The position numbers and the translations under genes are program-made. This document shows positions 34,676-42,777 of a stretch of DNA of 64,000 bases, in pieces (positions within the stretch are counted from its first letter, which is position 1; every line of letters starts with the position of its first letter). The notes below the pieces were generated by a model that was not told the DNA's origin, did no database searches, and worked only from the letters and a program-made list of their open reading frames with translations. Where the stretch lies: contig DAMBSC010000016.1 of assembly GCA_032054765.1 (NCBI GenBank), positions 1-64,000 of the forward strand, written 5' to 3'. The DNA comes from DFXE01 sp032054765 (GTDB lineage Bacteria > Bacteroidota > Bacteroidia > Bacteroidales > Tannerellaceae).

Positions 34676-35095
34676 ATGAAACCATTTTATTTTCTGATTG
34701 GTATAGCTATGTCCACCGGCTATATCACAGGACGTTCCGTATATACTCATAATAGTACGGAAACAGTTCCTATTGATTCGGTTGTTCCCCAACCGTCAGT
34801 ACCCCAATATACCCTTATCAAACATCTGATAGAGGATAAATCCGCTATTATACTTGATGTACGTACAGAGCAGGAGTATAATAAAGGTCATATAAGAAAT
34901 TCTGTAAATATTCCACTGGATAAGCTGAATGATTCTGTTTTTTTCTTGCAAAAGGAAGAACCTATTGTAATAGTTTGCCGTAGTGGAAAAAGAAGTAAAG
35001 AAGCTAAAACATTTTTAACACATAAGGGGTTTATAAATGTGTATGACGGAGGAGAATGGGAAAACCTGAATAAATTACTATTGGTAGATAAATAA
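34676..35095 (+). CDS. rhodanese-like domain protein, exported
   Basis: 139 residues. N-terminal hydrophobic segment (FLIGIAMSTGYITG) for export or anchoring, then a single rhodanese domain: AIILDVRTEQEYNKGHI, active-site loop VVCRSGKRSKEA with the catalytic Cys (about residue 101), and GFINVYDGGEWENL. Probably handles sulfur or persulfide in the periplasm in connection with metal stress. Eleven bases before cusA. Confidence 0.85.
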   Translation: MKPFYFLIGIAMSTGYITGRSVYTHNSTETVPIDSVVPQPSVPQYTLIKHLIEDKSAIILDVRTEQEYNKGHIRNSVNIPLDKLNDSVFFLQKEEPIVIVCRSGKRSKEAKTFLTHKGFINVYDGGEWENLNKLLLVDK

Positions 35096-35105
35096 CAATA
35101 TTACT

Positions 35106-38100
35106 ATGCTTAACAGAATCATTAAATATTTTCTTGATAACAGAGTTATAACATTACTGTTACTCGTTATCGTTATTGTCTGGGGATTATCGACAGCTCC
35201 ATTCAACTGGCATGGTGGCCTATTGCCACGCGATCCCGTCCCTGTGGACGCTATTCCTGATATAGGAGAAAATCAGCAAATTGTAGCCACCGAATGGATG
35301 GGACGTTCTCCGAAAGATATTCAGGAACAAATCACGTATCCGTTATCTACCTCGCTATTGGGAATACCCGGAGTAAAAACCATTCGTAGTACCTCCATGT
35401 TCGGTATGTCGTTTATTTATATCATTTTTGACGATAATATTGAATTTTACTGGAGCCGTTCACGCGTACTTGAAAAGCTGAACTCTCTGCCTGCCGGAAC
35501 ATTACCAGAAGGGGTACAGCCCAGCTTGGGGCCAGATGCCACTGCTTTAGGACAAATATTCTGGTACACCCTTGAAGGACGTAACCCCGAAACAGGGGAA
35601 CCAACCGGCGGATGGAACCCAGATGAGTTACGAACTATTCAGGATTTTTATGCCAAATATTCGATTTCAGCAGCCGAAGGAGTATCCGAAGTAGCATCTA
35701 TCGGCGGTTTTGTGAAAGAATATCAGGTAGAGATAAATCCCAATGCAATGCGCGCCTTTAACGTATCCATCATGGATGTGATGAATGCCGTGCAAAAGAG
35801 CAATCTGGACATAGGTGCGGAAACAGTTGAAATCAATAAGGCTGAATACCTTGTCAGGGGATTGGGATATATTAAAAATGTTTCCGATCTGGAAGAAGCC
35901 GTTATCACTGTCCGCAACGGAGTACCCGTTAAAATAAAAGATGTCGCTTTTGTTAATCTGGGCCCGGCTACCCGTCGTGGAGGTCTGGATAAAGAAGGCG
36001 TCGAAGCTGTCGGTGGCGTTGTAGTTGCCCGTTACGGCTCAAACCCGATGCAGGTTATTGACAATGTAAAAGCTAAAATACAAGAAATGGAAGCAGGGCT
36101 TCCTCAGAAAACACTGGCGGATGGTACCGTGTCAAAAGTTACTGTTGTTCCTTTCTATGACCGGTCAGGACTGATACAGGAAACTATCGGCACATTGGAA
36201 ACAGCCCTTTCCCATGAAATACTGATTTGTATTATTGTTGTAATCGTATTAGTATTTAACCTGCGTGCATCGGTTGTAATTTCTGCCATGCTTCCTATAA
36301 CGGTGCTGGCCACCTTTATCATTATGCGTTATACGGGGGTTGAAGCCAATATTGTCGCGCTGTCGGGTATTGCCATCGCTATCGGGGTCATGGTCGATGT
36401 CGGGGTTGTCTTTGTCGAAAATATTATCCGGCATATGGAAATGCCCGAAAACAAAGGAATAACCAAAGGTAAAGCGTTTGTAAATCTGATACATAAAAGC
36501 GTTAGTGAAGTTTCGGGAGCAATTACCACAGCTATGCTTACCACCGTTGTGAGCTTCCTGCCTGTCTTTGCTATGCAGGCGCAGGAAGGGAAATTATTCC
36601 ACCCGCTGGCATTTACAAAGACTTTCGCATTGGTATCAGCCCTAATATTAGGATTGAGCCTATTGCCTACATTGGCTTATTTTGCATTCTCTATTAAAAT
36701 AACTTCTGCACAAGTACGAAAAACAGCCAATATTATCCTGATAGCCGCAGGTATCCTGTTGTTTATCTTTACAGGCGTATTTGCAGCCCTGGCACTTACC
36801 CTGTTCGGACTGAACAACTTCCTTGCCAACCGTTGGACGAATAAAAAGATACCTACCTATATCAATATAGGCATCGCCATATTGGTTGCCGTCTATTACC
36901 TGACTGTTGAATGGCTGCCTATCGGGCCACAGGAAGGATTCTTCCTGAACCTTATATTTGTCCTTGTTGCTATAAGTGTAATTTTAGCCTTGCTATGGAT
37001 ATTGGTTATTTATTACGAACGCATCTTACGCTGGTGCTTGGCACATCGTTGGAAATTTATGCTTATACCATTAGTTACCGTATTTTTCGGTATCATGATA
37101 TGGTTGGGATTCGATACAACATTCGGCTTTGTCGCCAAGGGGTTTGAAGCCGTCGGCTGGAAAAATTTCAGACAGACTGCTTTCTGGCAGGCTTCAAGTG
37201 AACGTTTTCCCGGTATCGGTGAAGAATTTATGCCAAGCCTGAATGAAGGCTCGTTCCTTTTGATGCCTACAAGCATGCCCCATACGGGTATAGAGCAGAA
37301 CCTGCAATTTATTGAAACGCTTGATAAGCGCATCTCCAATATTCCCGAAGTAGATATAACCGTAGGTAAGTGGGGACGTGTCAATTCGGCACTCGACCCG
37401 GCTCCGACCCAAATGTTTGAAAACACAATTAACTATCGTAGTGAATATATTCTGGACGAAAATGGACACAGGCAACGATTTAAAGTAAACCGTAATGGAG
37501 AGTTTCTATTAAAAGGAGGAGGAACTTACAATCCGGAAGATGGCTTTCGCCTGTTACCTGCCGATAGCCTTATCACGGATAGCAAAGGTGATTACTTCCG
37601 CCAGTGGCGTCCCCATATCAAAAAAACGGATGATATCTGGCAGGAAATCGTCAATGTATCTCACATGCCTGGACTTACCTCCTCGCCCAAACTACAACCG
37701 ATAGAAGCCCGATTGGTGATGCTTTCGACAGGTATGCGCGCACCGATGGGATTGAAAGTATCAGGGCCCGATCTGGAATCCATTGAACAAGGTGGAAAAG
37801 CATTGGAAACGGCCTTGAGAGATATTCCGTCTATTCTTCCATCTACGGTGTTTTATGACCGTGCCGTCGGAGCACCCTATATTGAAATAAAACTAAACCG
37901 CCGGAATATGGCGCGTTATGGTATTACCGTGGCTGATTTACAAGACGTAATCAGTGCGGCAGTGGGAGGAATGCCCCTGACCACAACCGTAGAAGGACGT
38001 GAACGCTTTCCTGTGCGTTTAAGATATCCGAGGGAATTGAGGGATAACCCGGAGGAACTGGCTAAGCTGATTGTACCAACAGCAACCGGAGCTCAGATTC

Positions 38101-38930
38101 CTTTAAAGGAAGTAGCAGATATAGAATATACCAAGGGAGCGCAGATGATCCAGAGTGAAAACACGTTCCTGTTGGGCTACGTTATATTCGACAAAGTAGC
38201 CGGAAAAGCCGAAGTAGATGTTGTTAAGGAAGCCGATAAAATACTCAGAGAGAAAATATCATCCGGACAGTTGGAATTACCCAAAGGTGTATCTTATAAG
38301 TTCGCCGGAAATTATGAACAACAGGAACGGGCAGCTAAGCGCCTGCTGGTTGTTGTACCGTTAAGTTTATTGGCAATTTTACTCATTTTGTATTTTCAGT
38401 TCAAGACCGTTACAGCATCGCTTATTCACTTTTCCGGGGTAATCGTAGCCTTTGCCGGAGGATTTATCCTGTTATGGCTTTATGGCGAGCCCTGGTTTAT
38501 GAATTTTTCAGTTGGTGATATGAACATGCGCGACCTGTTCCAGATGCATCCGATCAATCTGAGTATTGCCGTATGGGTAGGATTTATCGCTTTGTTCGGT
38601 ATCGCCACTGATGATGGGGTTCTTATGGGGACATATATCCATGATACTTTCCTTGAACGCAACCCACAGACCAAAGATGAGATAAGAGAAGCTGTAGTCC
38701 ATGCCGGATTGAAACGTGTACGCCCTGCTGCGATGACTACCGCAACCGCACTTATTGCATTACTTCCTGTACTTACATCGACAGGTAAGGGAGCAGATAT
38801 TATGGTTCCGATGGCCATTCCCACTTTCGGAGGAATGCTTATCCAGTCAATGACCATGTTTGTGGTGCCGATACTACAATGTTGGTGGCGTGAATCAGCA
38901 ATAAAGAAACACGGTAATATAAAAGAATAA
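35106..38930 (+). CDS. cusA: CusA/CzcA-type heavy-metal RND efflux pump
   Basis: 1274 residues, longer than the ~1040 of E. coli CusA. N-terminal membrane helix, a first porter domain, then helices with the proton-relay GIAIAIGVMVDVGVVFVENI (about residue 423). Extra hydrophobic segments between about residues 535 and 665 explain the length. The porter region after it carries EEFMPSLNEG ... MPTSMPH (about 707-727), a methionine-containing stretch expected for Cu(I)/Ag(I) handling. The second half has IATDDGVLMGTYIH near 1175. Exports Cu(I)/Ag(I) across the envelope together with CusB and CusC; metal specificity is inferred from the neighbours. Confidence 0.93.
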   Translation: MLNRIIKYFLDNRVITLLLLVIVIVWGLSTAPFNWHGGLLPRDPVPVDAIPDIGENQQIVATEWMGRSPKDIQEQITYPLSTSLLGIPGVKTIRSTSMFGMSFIYIIFDDNIEFYWSRSRVLEKLNSLPAGTLPEGVQPSLGPDATALGQIFWYTLEGRNPETGEPTGGWNPDELRTIQDFYAKYSISAAEGVSEVASIGGFVKEYQVEINPNAMRAFNVSIMDVMNAVQKSNLDIGAETVEINKAEYLVRGLGYIKNVSDLEEAVITVRNGVPVKIKDVAFVNLGPATRRGGLDKEGVEAVGGVVVARYGSNPMQVIDNVKAKIQEMEAGLPQKTLADGTVSKVTVVPFYDRSGLIQETIGTLETALSHEILICIIVVIVLVFNLRASVVISAMLPITVLATFIIMRYTGVEANIVALSGIAIAIGVMVDVGVVFVENIIRHMEMPENKGITKGKAFVNLIHKSVSEVSGAITTAMLTTVVSFLPVFAMQAQEGKLFHPLAFTKTFALVSALILGLSLLPTLAYFAFSIKITSAQVRKTANIILIAAGILLFIFTGVFAALALTLFGLNNFLANRWTNKKIPTYINIGIAILVAVYYLTVEWLPIGPQEGFFLNLIFVLVAISVILALLWILVIYYERILRWCLAHRWKFMLIPLVTVFFGIMIWLGFDTTFGFVAKGFEAVGWKNFRQTAFWQASSERFPGIGEEFMPSLNEGSFLLMPTSMPHTGIEQNLQFIETLDKRISNIPEVDITVGKWGRVNSALDPAPTQMFENTINYRSEYILDENGHRQRFKVNRNGEFLLKGGGTYNPEDGFRLLPADSLITDSKGDYFRQWRPHIKKTDDIWQEIVNVSHMPGLTSSPKLQPIEARLVMLSTGMRAPMGLKVSGPDLESIEQGGKALETALRDIPSILPSTVFYDRAVGAPYIEIKLNRRNMARYGITVADLQDVISAAVGGMPLTTTVEGRERFPVRLRYPRELRDNPEELAKLIVPTATGAQIPLKEVADIEYTKGAQMIQSENTFLLGYVIFDKVAGKAEVDVVKEADKILREKISSGQLELPKGVSYKFAGNYEQQERAAKRLLVVVPLSLLAILLILYFQFKTVTASLIHFSGVIVAFAGGFILLWLYGEPWFMNFSVGDMNMRDLFQMHPINLSIAVWVGFIALFGIATDDGVLMGTYIHDTFLERNPQTKDEIREAVVHAGLKRVRPAAMTTATALIALLPVLTSTGKGADIMVPMAIPTFGGMLIQSMTMFVVPILQCWWRESAIKKHGNIKE

Positions 38931-38944
38931 AAACAGAAAGTATT

Positions 38945-40453
38945 ATGACAACAATAAGAATCAAATATTTAACAATGCTGTTGTTGATGATAATGGGTAC
39001 CGGTGCAGTTTCAGCACAAACCGCTGATTCACTCAGCCATTACCTCAAAATAGCTGCCTTTAATAATCCCGGAGTTAAAGCAGATTTTATGGTTTATAAG
39101 GCATCTTTGCAAAAAGTTCCACAAGCAGGAGCTTATGCAGATCCCGAACTTGAAATGGGCTTTTTCCTTGAACCGATGGATATTATCGGAGGGAAACAGG
39201 TTGCCGAGTTCAAATTGATGCAGATGTTCCCTTGGTTCGGTACAAAGAAAGCGGCACAGACCGAAGCCACGCATATGGCAAAAATGTCATTTGAAAAATT
39301 CCGTGAAACCAGGGATAACCTTTATCTGGAAGTTTATACCCAATGGTATCTACTTTGCAGCTTACAACAAAAACTGATGAACAACAGGGATAATAAAGCC
39401 CTGCTGACTCAATTGGAACAACTGGCGTTACGTAAGTTTTCATCGCCATCAGCAGGTGCAGGTGCAGGATATTCAATTTCCGCCCCGACCCCACCAACCA
39501 GTACACCTCCGGCAGGAAACGGAAGTGGCATGTCATCCATGTCCTCAATGGGAAGCAGTGGTGGCTCTCAGCCAACTACTCAAAATGCAGGCATGTCTTC
39601 GATGGGCAGTTCCGGTAGCGGTATGTCGTCAGGCATGAGTGGTGCTGCTTCCGGCGGTATGTCTGATGTGCTGCGTATCCAGTTGGAGATAGTTGAACTG
39701 GATAATAACATAGAAAGTATCCTTTCGGAAATAAAAGCGGAAAAAGCAAAGTTCAATACTTTATTAAACCGCTCCGCTCTCAGCGAAATACAGATACCCG
39801 AAACCTTTGAGCAACTTCCGTTCCTTTTCGATCCTGAAACTGCCATGACAAAGATCAACGATCAGAACCCTATGTTGAACATGATTACCGAAGAAGGGCT
39901 TGCTTACAAAGCTAAAGCAGAAATGGATAAAAAGATGAGTTATCCGATGTTGGGTATAGGGGTGCAATATATGCTCAATAAGAAAACAAGCGATCCGATG
40001 TTCGGAATGGGCGATATGAACGGAAAGGATATGATTATGCCAATGGTTTCCGTTAGTATCCCCCTCTATCGCAACAAGTACAAGGCCCAACAGCGCGAAA
40101 GTAATTTCTGGTGGCAAGCCAGTAAAGAGAAATATACCAATACGTACAATGCGCTGGAATCGGAATTGTATAAGACAAAACACCTGTTGGATGACGCTTC
40201 TCGCAAGATTTCACTCTATAAAAAGCAGTCGGAACTTGCTGAAACAACCTATAATTTGGTCGTACAGGAGTTTGTTGCAGGGAAAAGCGATCTAACCAAT
40301 GTTATACAGGTTCAACGGCAACTGTTGGATTATCAACTCAAAAAAGCCGAGGCAGTCGCAAGTTACAATACGATGGTGGCATCTATTCAAAAACTGATTT
40401 CATTTAAGGATACAGAACAAAACGTAAACAGCATATATTATGGAAACGAATAA
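38945..40453 (+). CDS. cusC: TolC-family outer-membrane channel with Met/Ser/Gly-rich insert
   Basis: 502 residues, signal peptide ending near VSAQ. The two long-helix repeats of outer-membrane efflux proteins are visible (about 25-165 and 245-495). Between them lies an ~75-residue low-complexity insert (about 165-240) with repeated GMSSM, SSMGSSGG, GSGMSSGM words; methionine-rich motifs of this sort bind Cu(I). It forms the outer-membrane exit of the CusCBA pump. Its 3' end overlaps cusB by 14 bp. Confidence 0.9.
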   Translation: MTTIRIKYLTMLLLMIMGTGAVSAQTADSLSHYLKIAAFNNPGVKADFMVYKASLQKVPQAGAYADPELEMGFFLEPMDIIGGKQVAEFKLMQMFPWFGTKKAAQTEATHMAKMSFEKFRETRDNLYLEVYTQWYLLCSLQQKLMNNRDNKALLTQLEQLALRKFSSPSAGAGAGYSISAPTPPTSTPPAGNGSGMSSMSSMGSSGGSQPTTQNAGMSSMGSSGSGMSSGMSGAASGGMSDVLRIQLEIVELDNNIESILSEIKAEKAKFNTLLNRSALSEIQIPETFEQLPFLFDPETAMTKINDQNPMLNMITEEGLAYKAKAEMDKKMSYPMLGIGVQYMLNKKTSDPMFGMGDMNGKDMIMPMVSVSIPLYRNKYKAQQRESNFWWQASKEKYTNTYNALESELYKTKHLLDDASRKISLYKKQSELAETTYNLVVQEFVAGKSDLTNVIQVQRQLLDYQLKKAEAVASYNTMVASIQKLISFKDTEQNVNSIYYGNE

Positions 40454-42113
40454 ATTAAAAAAGATTATTAATAATAATTATATCAAGTACGGATTGATAC
40501 TCATTGCCGGGCTGTTTATCGGCTGGCTGATATTCGGAGGTTCATCCAATAATCAGAATGAATCAACTGAGCATGTTCACGAAGAGGGAGCGGAACAAAT
40601 TTGGACTTGTGCCATGCACCCTCAGATAAGACAAAATAAACCGGGTAAATGCCCTATTTGCGGTATGGATCTGATACCGTTAAAAACATCCGGTAGCGGA
40701 GACGAAGCCGTTGACCCGAATGCGATTCAACTGTCTAAGGAAGCTGTGGCACTGGCTAATATACAAACAACCGTTATCAGCCGTCAGAACCCCGTAAAAG
40801 ACGTACAGTTATATGGTACGATACAAGCTGATGAACGATTGTCACAGTCACAGACATCCCATGTCAGCGGACGGATTGAAAAACTCTTTATCAACTTCAC
40901 CGGGGAAAGTGTAAGGCAAGGACAAACGATTGCCACTATTTATTCCCCTGAATTATTAAGTGCGCAGCAGGAACTACTGGAAGCAGCTAAAATGCAATCG
41001 GTACAGCCTGCCTTAATTCAGGCGGCACGGGAAAAACTGCGCCTGTGGAAATTGACGGATGAACAGATCGCGAGGATAGAGCAATCAGGAAATGTATCTG
41101 CACTGGTGGAAATAAAAGCCAATACCGGTGGTATTGTAGTGAGTAAAAAAGTAAGCCAGGGAGATTATATCAATCAGGGAAGTGTCCTTTTTGATATTGC
41201 CAACCTGTCACAGGTATGGGCTATGTTCGATGCCTATGAAGTAGATCTGCCTTTCCTGAAAGTCGGGGATAAAATTGATTTTACTTTGCAGGCTGTGCCG
41301 GGCAAAACATTTACAGGACGAATATCCTTTATTGATCCGATATTGGATAGAACAACCCGTACGGCTAAAATCCGGGTGGAAACAGCTAATTCCGGCATGC
41401 AATTAAAGCCTGAAATGTATGCTAATGCCATTATCAAAGCCCCGTTGAAACAATTCAACAATGAAGTTGTCATACCAAAATCATCTGTATTGTGGACTGG
41501 AAAACGTTCGATTGTATATGTGAAGCAACCGAATACACAATCTCCGGCATTTATGTTGCATGAAGTTGTACTCGGCCCGTCGCTCGGCGATTCGTATGTA
41601 GTGCTTTCGGGTGTGAATGAAGGAGATGAGATTGTGACCAACGGAGCCTTTACCATTGATGCCAGTGCGCAACTCGAAGGAAAACGTAGTATGATGAATG
41701 CTGAAGCATCCCGTCCCGTAACAGGGCACGAAGGTCATAATATGTCGGGAAGCTCATCAGGTACAAACCAATCCGAAACATCAACCGGGCATGAAGGACA
41801 CGATATGTCCTCCATGCAGGGAGATTCAAAACAAAGCATGACTGCCAAAACTGAACATGCCATGATAAATGTGCAGGGACTGTGCGAAATGTGTAAGGAT
41901 CGTATTGAAAAGGCCGCTAAAGGCGTAAACGGAGTTACATCTGCTTCATGGGATCAGAAGTCTAAACAACTGCATTTAAACTTTGACCCGGCAAAAACCA
42001 ATGTGGATGCTATCAGCAAAGCAGTAGCAAAAGTCGGACATGATACGGACAAATACAAAGCAGATAAAGCCGTATATGACGCATTACCAGATTGCTGCAA
42101 ATACAGAAAATAG
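40440..42113 (+). CDS. cusB: CusB-type adaptor fused to heavy-metal-binding domains
   Basis: 557 residues. Membrane anchor (about 16-30); a YHS/heavy-metal-binding HMBD segment (WTCAMHPQIRQNKPGKCPICGMDLIPL, about 57-85); a biotinyl-lipoyl/HlyD adaptor region (about 110-400); a His/Met-rich linker (GHEGHNMS, GHEGHDMS, about 425-470); and a C-terminal HMA-like domain with CEMC (about residues 483-486) ending DALPDCCKYRK. The adaptor couples CusA to CusC; the fused C-terminal domain probably delivers copper. That C-terminal domain is duplicated as a separate gene immediately downstream. Confidence 0.92.
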   Translation: METNKLKKIINNNYIKYGLILIAGLFIGWLIFGGSSNNQNESTEHVHEEGAEQIWTCAMHPQIRQNKPGKCPICGMDLIPLKTSGSGDEAVDPNAIQLSKEAVALANIQTTVISRQNPVKDVQLYGTIQADERLSQSQTSHVSGRIEKLFINFTGESVRQGQTIATIYSPELLSAQQELLEAAKMQSVQPALIQAAREKLRLWKLTDEQIARIEQSGNVSALVEIKANTGGIVVSKKVSQGDYINQGSVLFDIANLSQVWAMFDAYEVDLPFLKVGDKIDFTLQAVPGKTFTGRISFIDPILDRTTRTAKIRVETANSGMQLKPEMYANAIIKAPLKQFNNEVVIPKSSVLWTGKRSIVYVKQPNTQSPAFMLHEVVLGPSLGDSYVVLSGVNEGDEIVTNGAFTIDASAQLEGKRSMMNAEASRPVTGHEGHNMSGSSSGTNQSETSTGHEGHDMSSMQGDSKQSMTAKTEHAMINVQGLCEMCKDRIEKAAKGVNGVTSASWDQKSKQLHLNFDPAKTNVDAISKAVAKVGHDTDKYKADKAVYDALPDCCKYRK

Positions 42114-42150
42114 AAATAATAGTATATTAACAATTTAAAATCAGAGTAAA

Positions 42151-42549
42151 ATGAAAAAGTATGTTTTAGTTATGGTATTAGGATTAGGTATCCTGTCTTT
42201 TAGCGCGTGCAACTCAAAAAGTGCATCAAGTAATGATACAGCCCAAACGGAACCGACAGCTCAATCAGCCACAGAACATCATCAGGATGAACATGCCATG
42301 TTGGGTGTACAGGGACTGTGCGAAATGTGTAAAGAACGGATAGAAACTGCTGCAAAAGGTGTGGAAGGTGTCTCTTCGGCTATGTGGGATATAGAAAAGA
42401 AGGAACTACATCTGAACTTCAATCCGCATCAGACTAATCTGGATGCAATCAGCAAGGCTATTGCCAAAGCAGGACATGATACGGATAAGGATAAAGCTGA
42501 CCAGGCAGCATATGATGCATTGCCCGATTGCTGCAAATACAGAAAATAA
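42151..42549 (+). CDS. HMA-domain copper-binding lipoprotein
   Basis: 132 residues. Signal peptide with lipobox (SFSACNSK, Cys about 20), a short Ser/Thr/His linker, then an HMA-like domain with CEMC and the C-terminal DALPDCCKYRK, about 75-80% identical by eye to the C-terminus of the CusB fusion. Presumably a periplasmic membrane-bound copper chaperone. 37 bp after cusB. Confidence 0.85.
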   Translation: MKKYVLVMVLGLGILSFSACNSKSASSNDTAQTEPTAQSATEHHQDEHAMLGVQGLCEMCKERIETAAKGVEGVSSAMWDIEKKELHLNFNPHQTNLDAISKAIAKAGHDTDKDKADQAAYDALPDCCKYRK

Positions 42550-42580
42550 AAGAACGTTTTGTTTATAGCAATAATAACCT

Positions 42581-42705
42581 CTTACCGGTAGATTGCTTAA
42601 TTGCTAACATCTGAAATGTCTGGGGCCGGGGTACGCTAAAAGAAGTGAATCATTCACCCCTTAATAGCTCCCCGGTCACCCGGTAGATTGATTAAACCCG
42701 GTAAG
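42581..42705 (+). ncRNA. structured non-coding element between copper genes
   Basis: Nested pairing: outer stem CTTACCGGT (42581) with ACCCGGTAAG (42696); inner stem CCGGGG plus GCTA (42626-42638) with TAGC plus CCCCGG (42665-42675); apical dyad GTGAAT-C-ATTCAC (42645-42657). A near-direct repeat CGGTAGATTG with TTAA two bases later occurs within both flanks. A TTTTT run follows the outer stem. It sits in the 228-bp gap between the lipoprotein and the multicopper oxidase genes. It could be a regulatory RNA, an attenuator or a remnant of a small mobile unit; I match no known family. Confidence 0.5.
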
Positions 42706-42777
42706 TTTTTATCTAAAAGTTTAAAGTAGAAACTTTTCTCTTAAAGATATGTTATATAATAAAATAACAGGTTTGGT

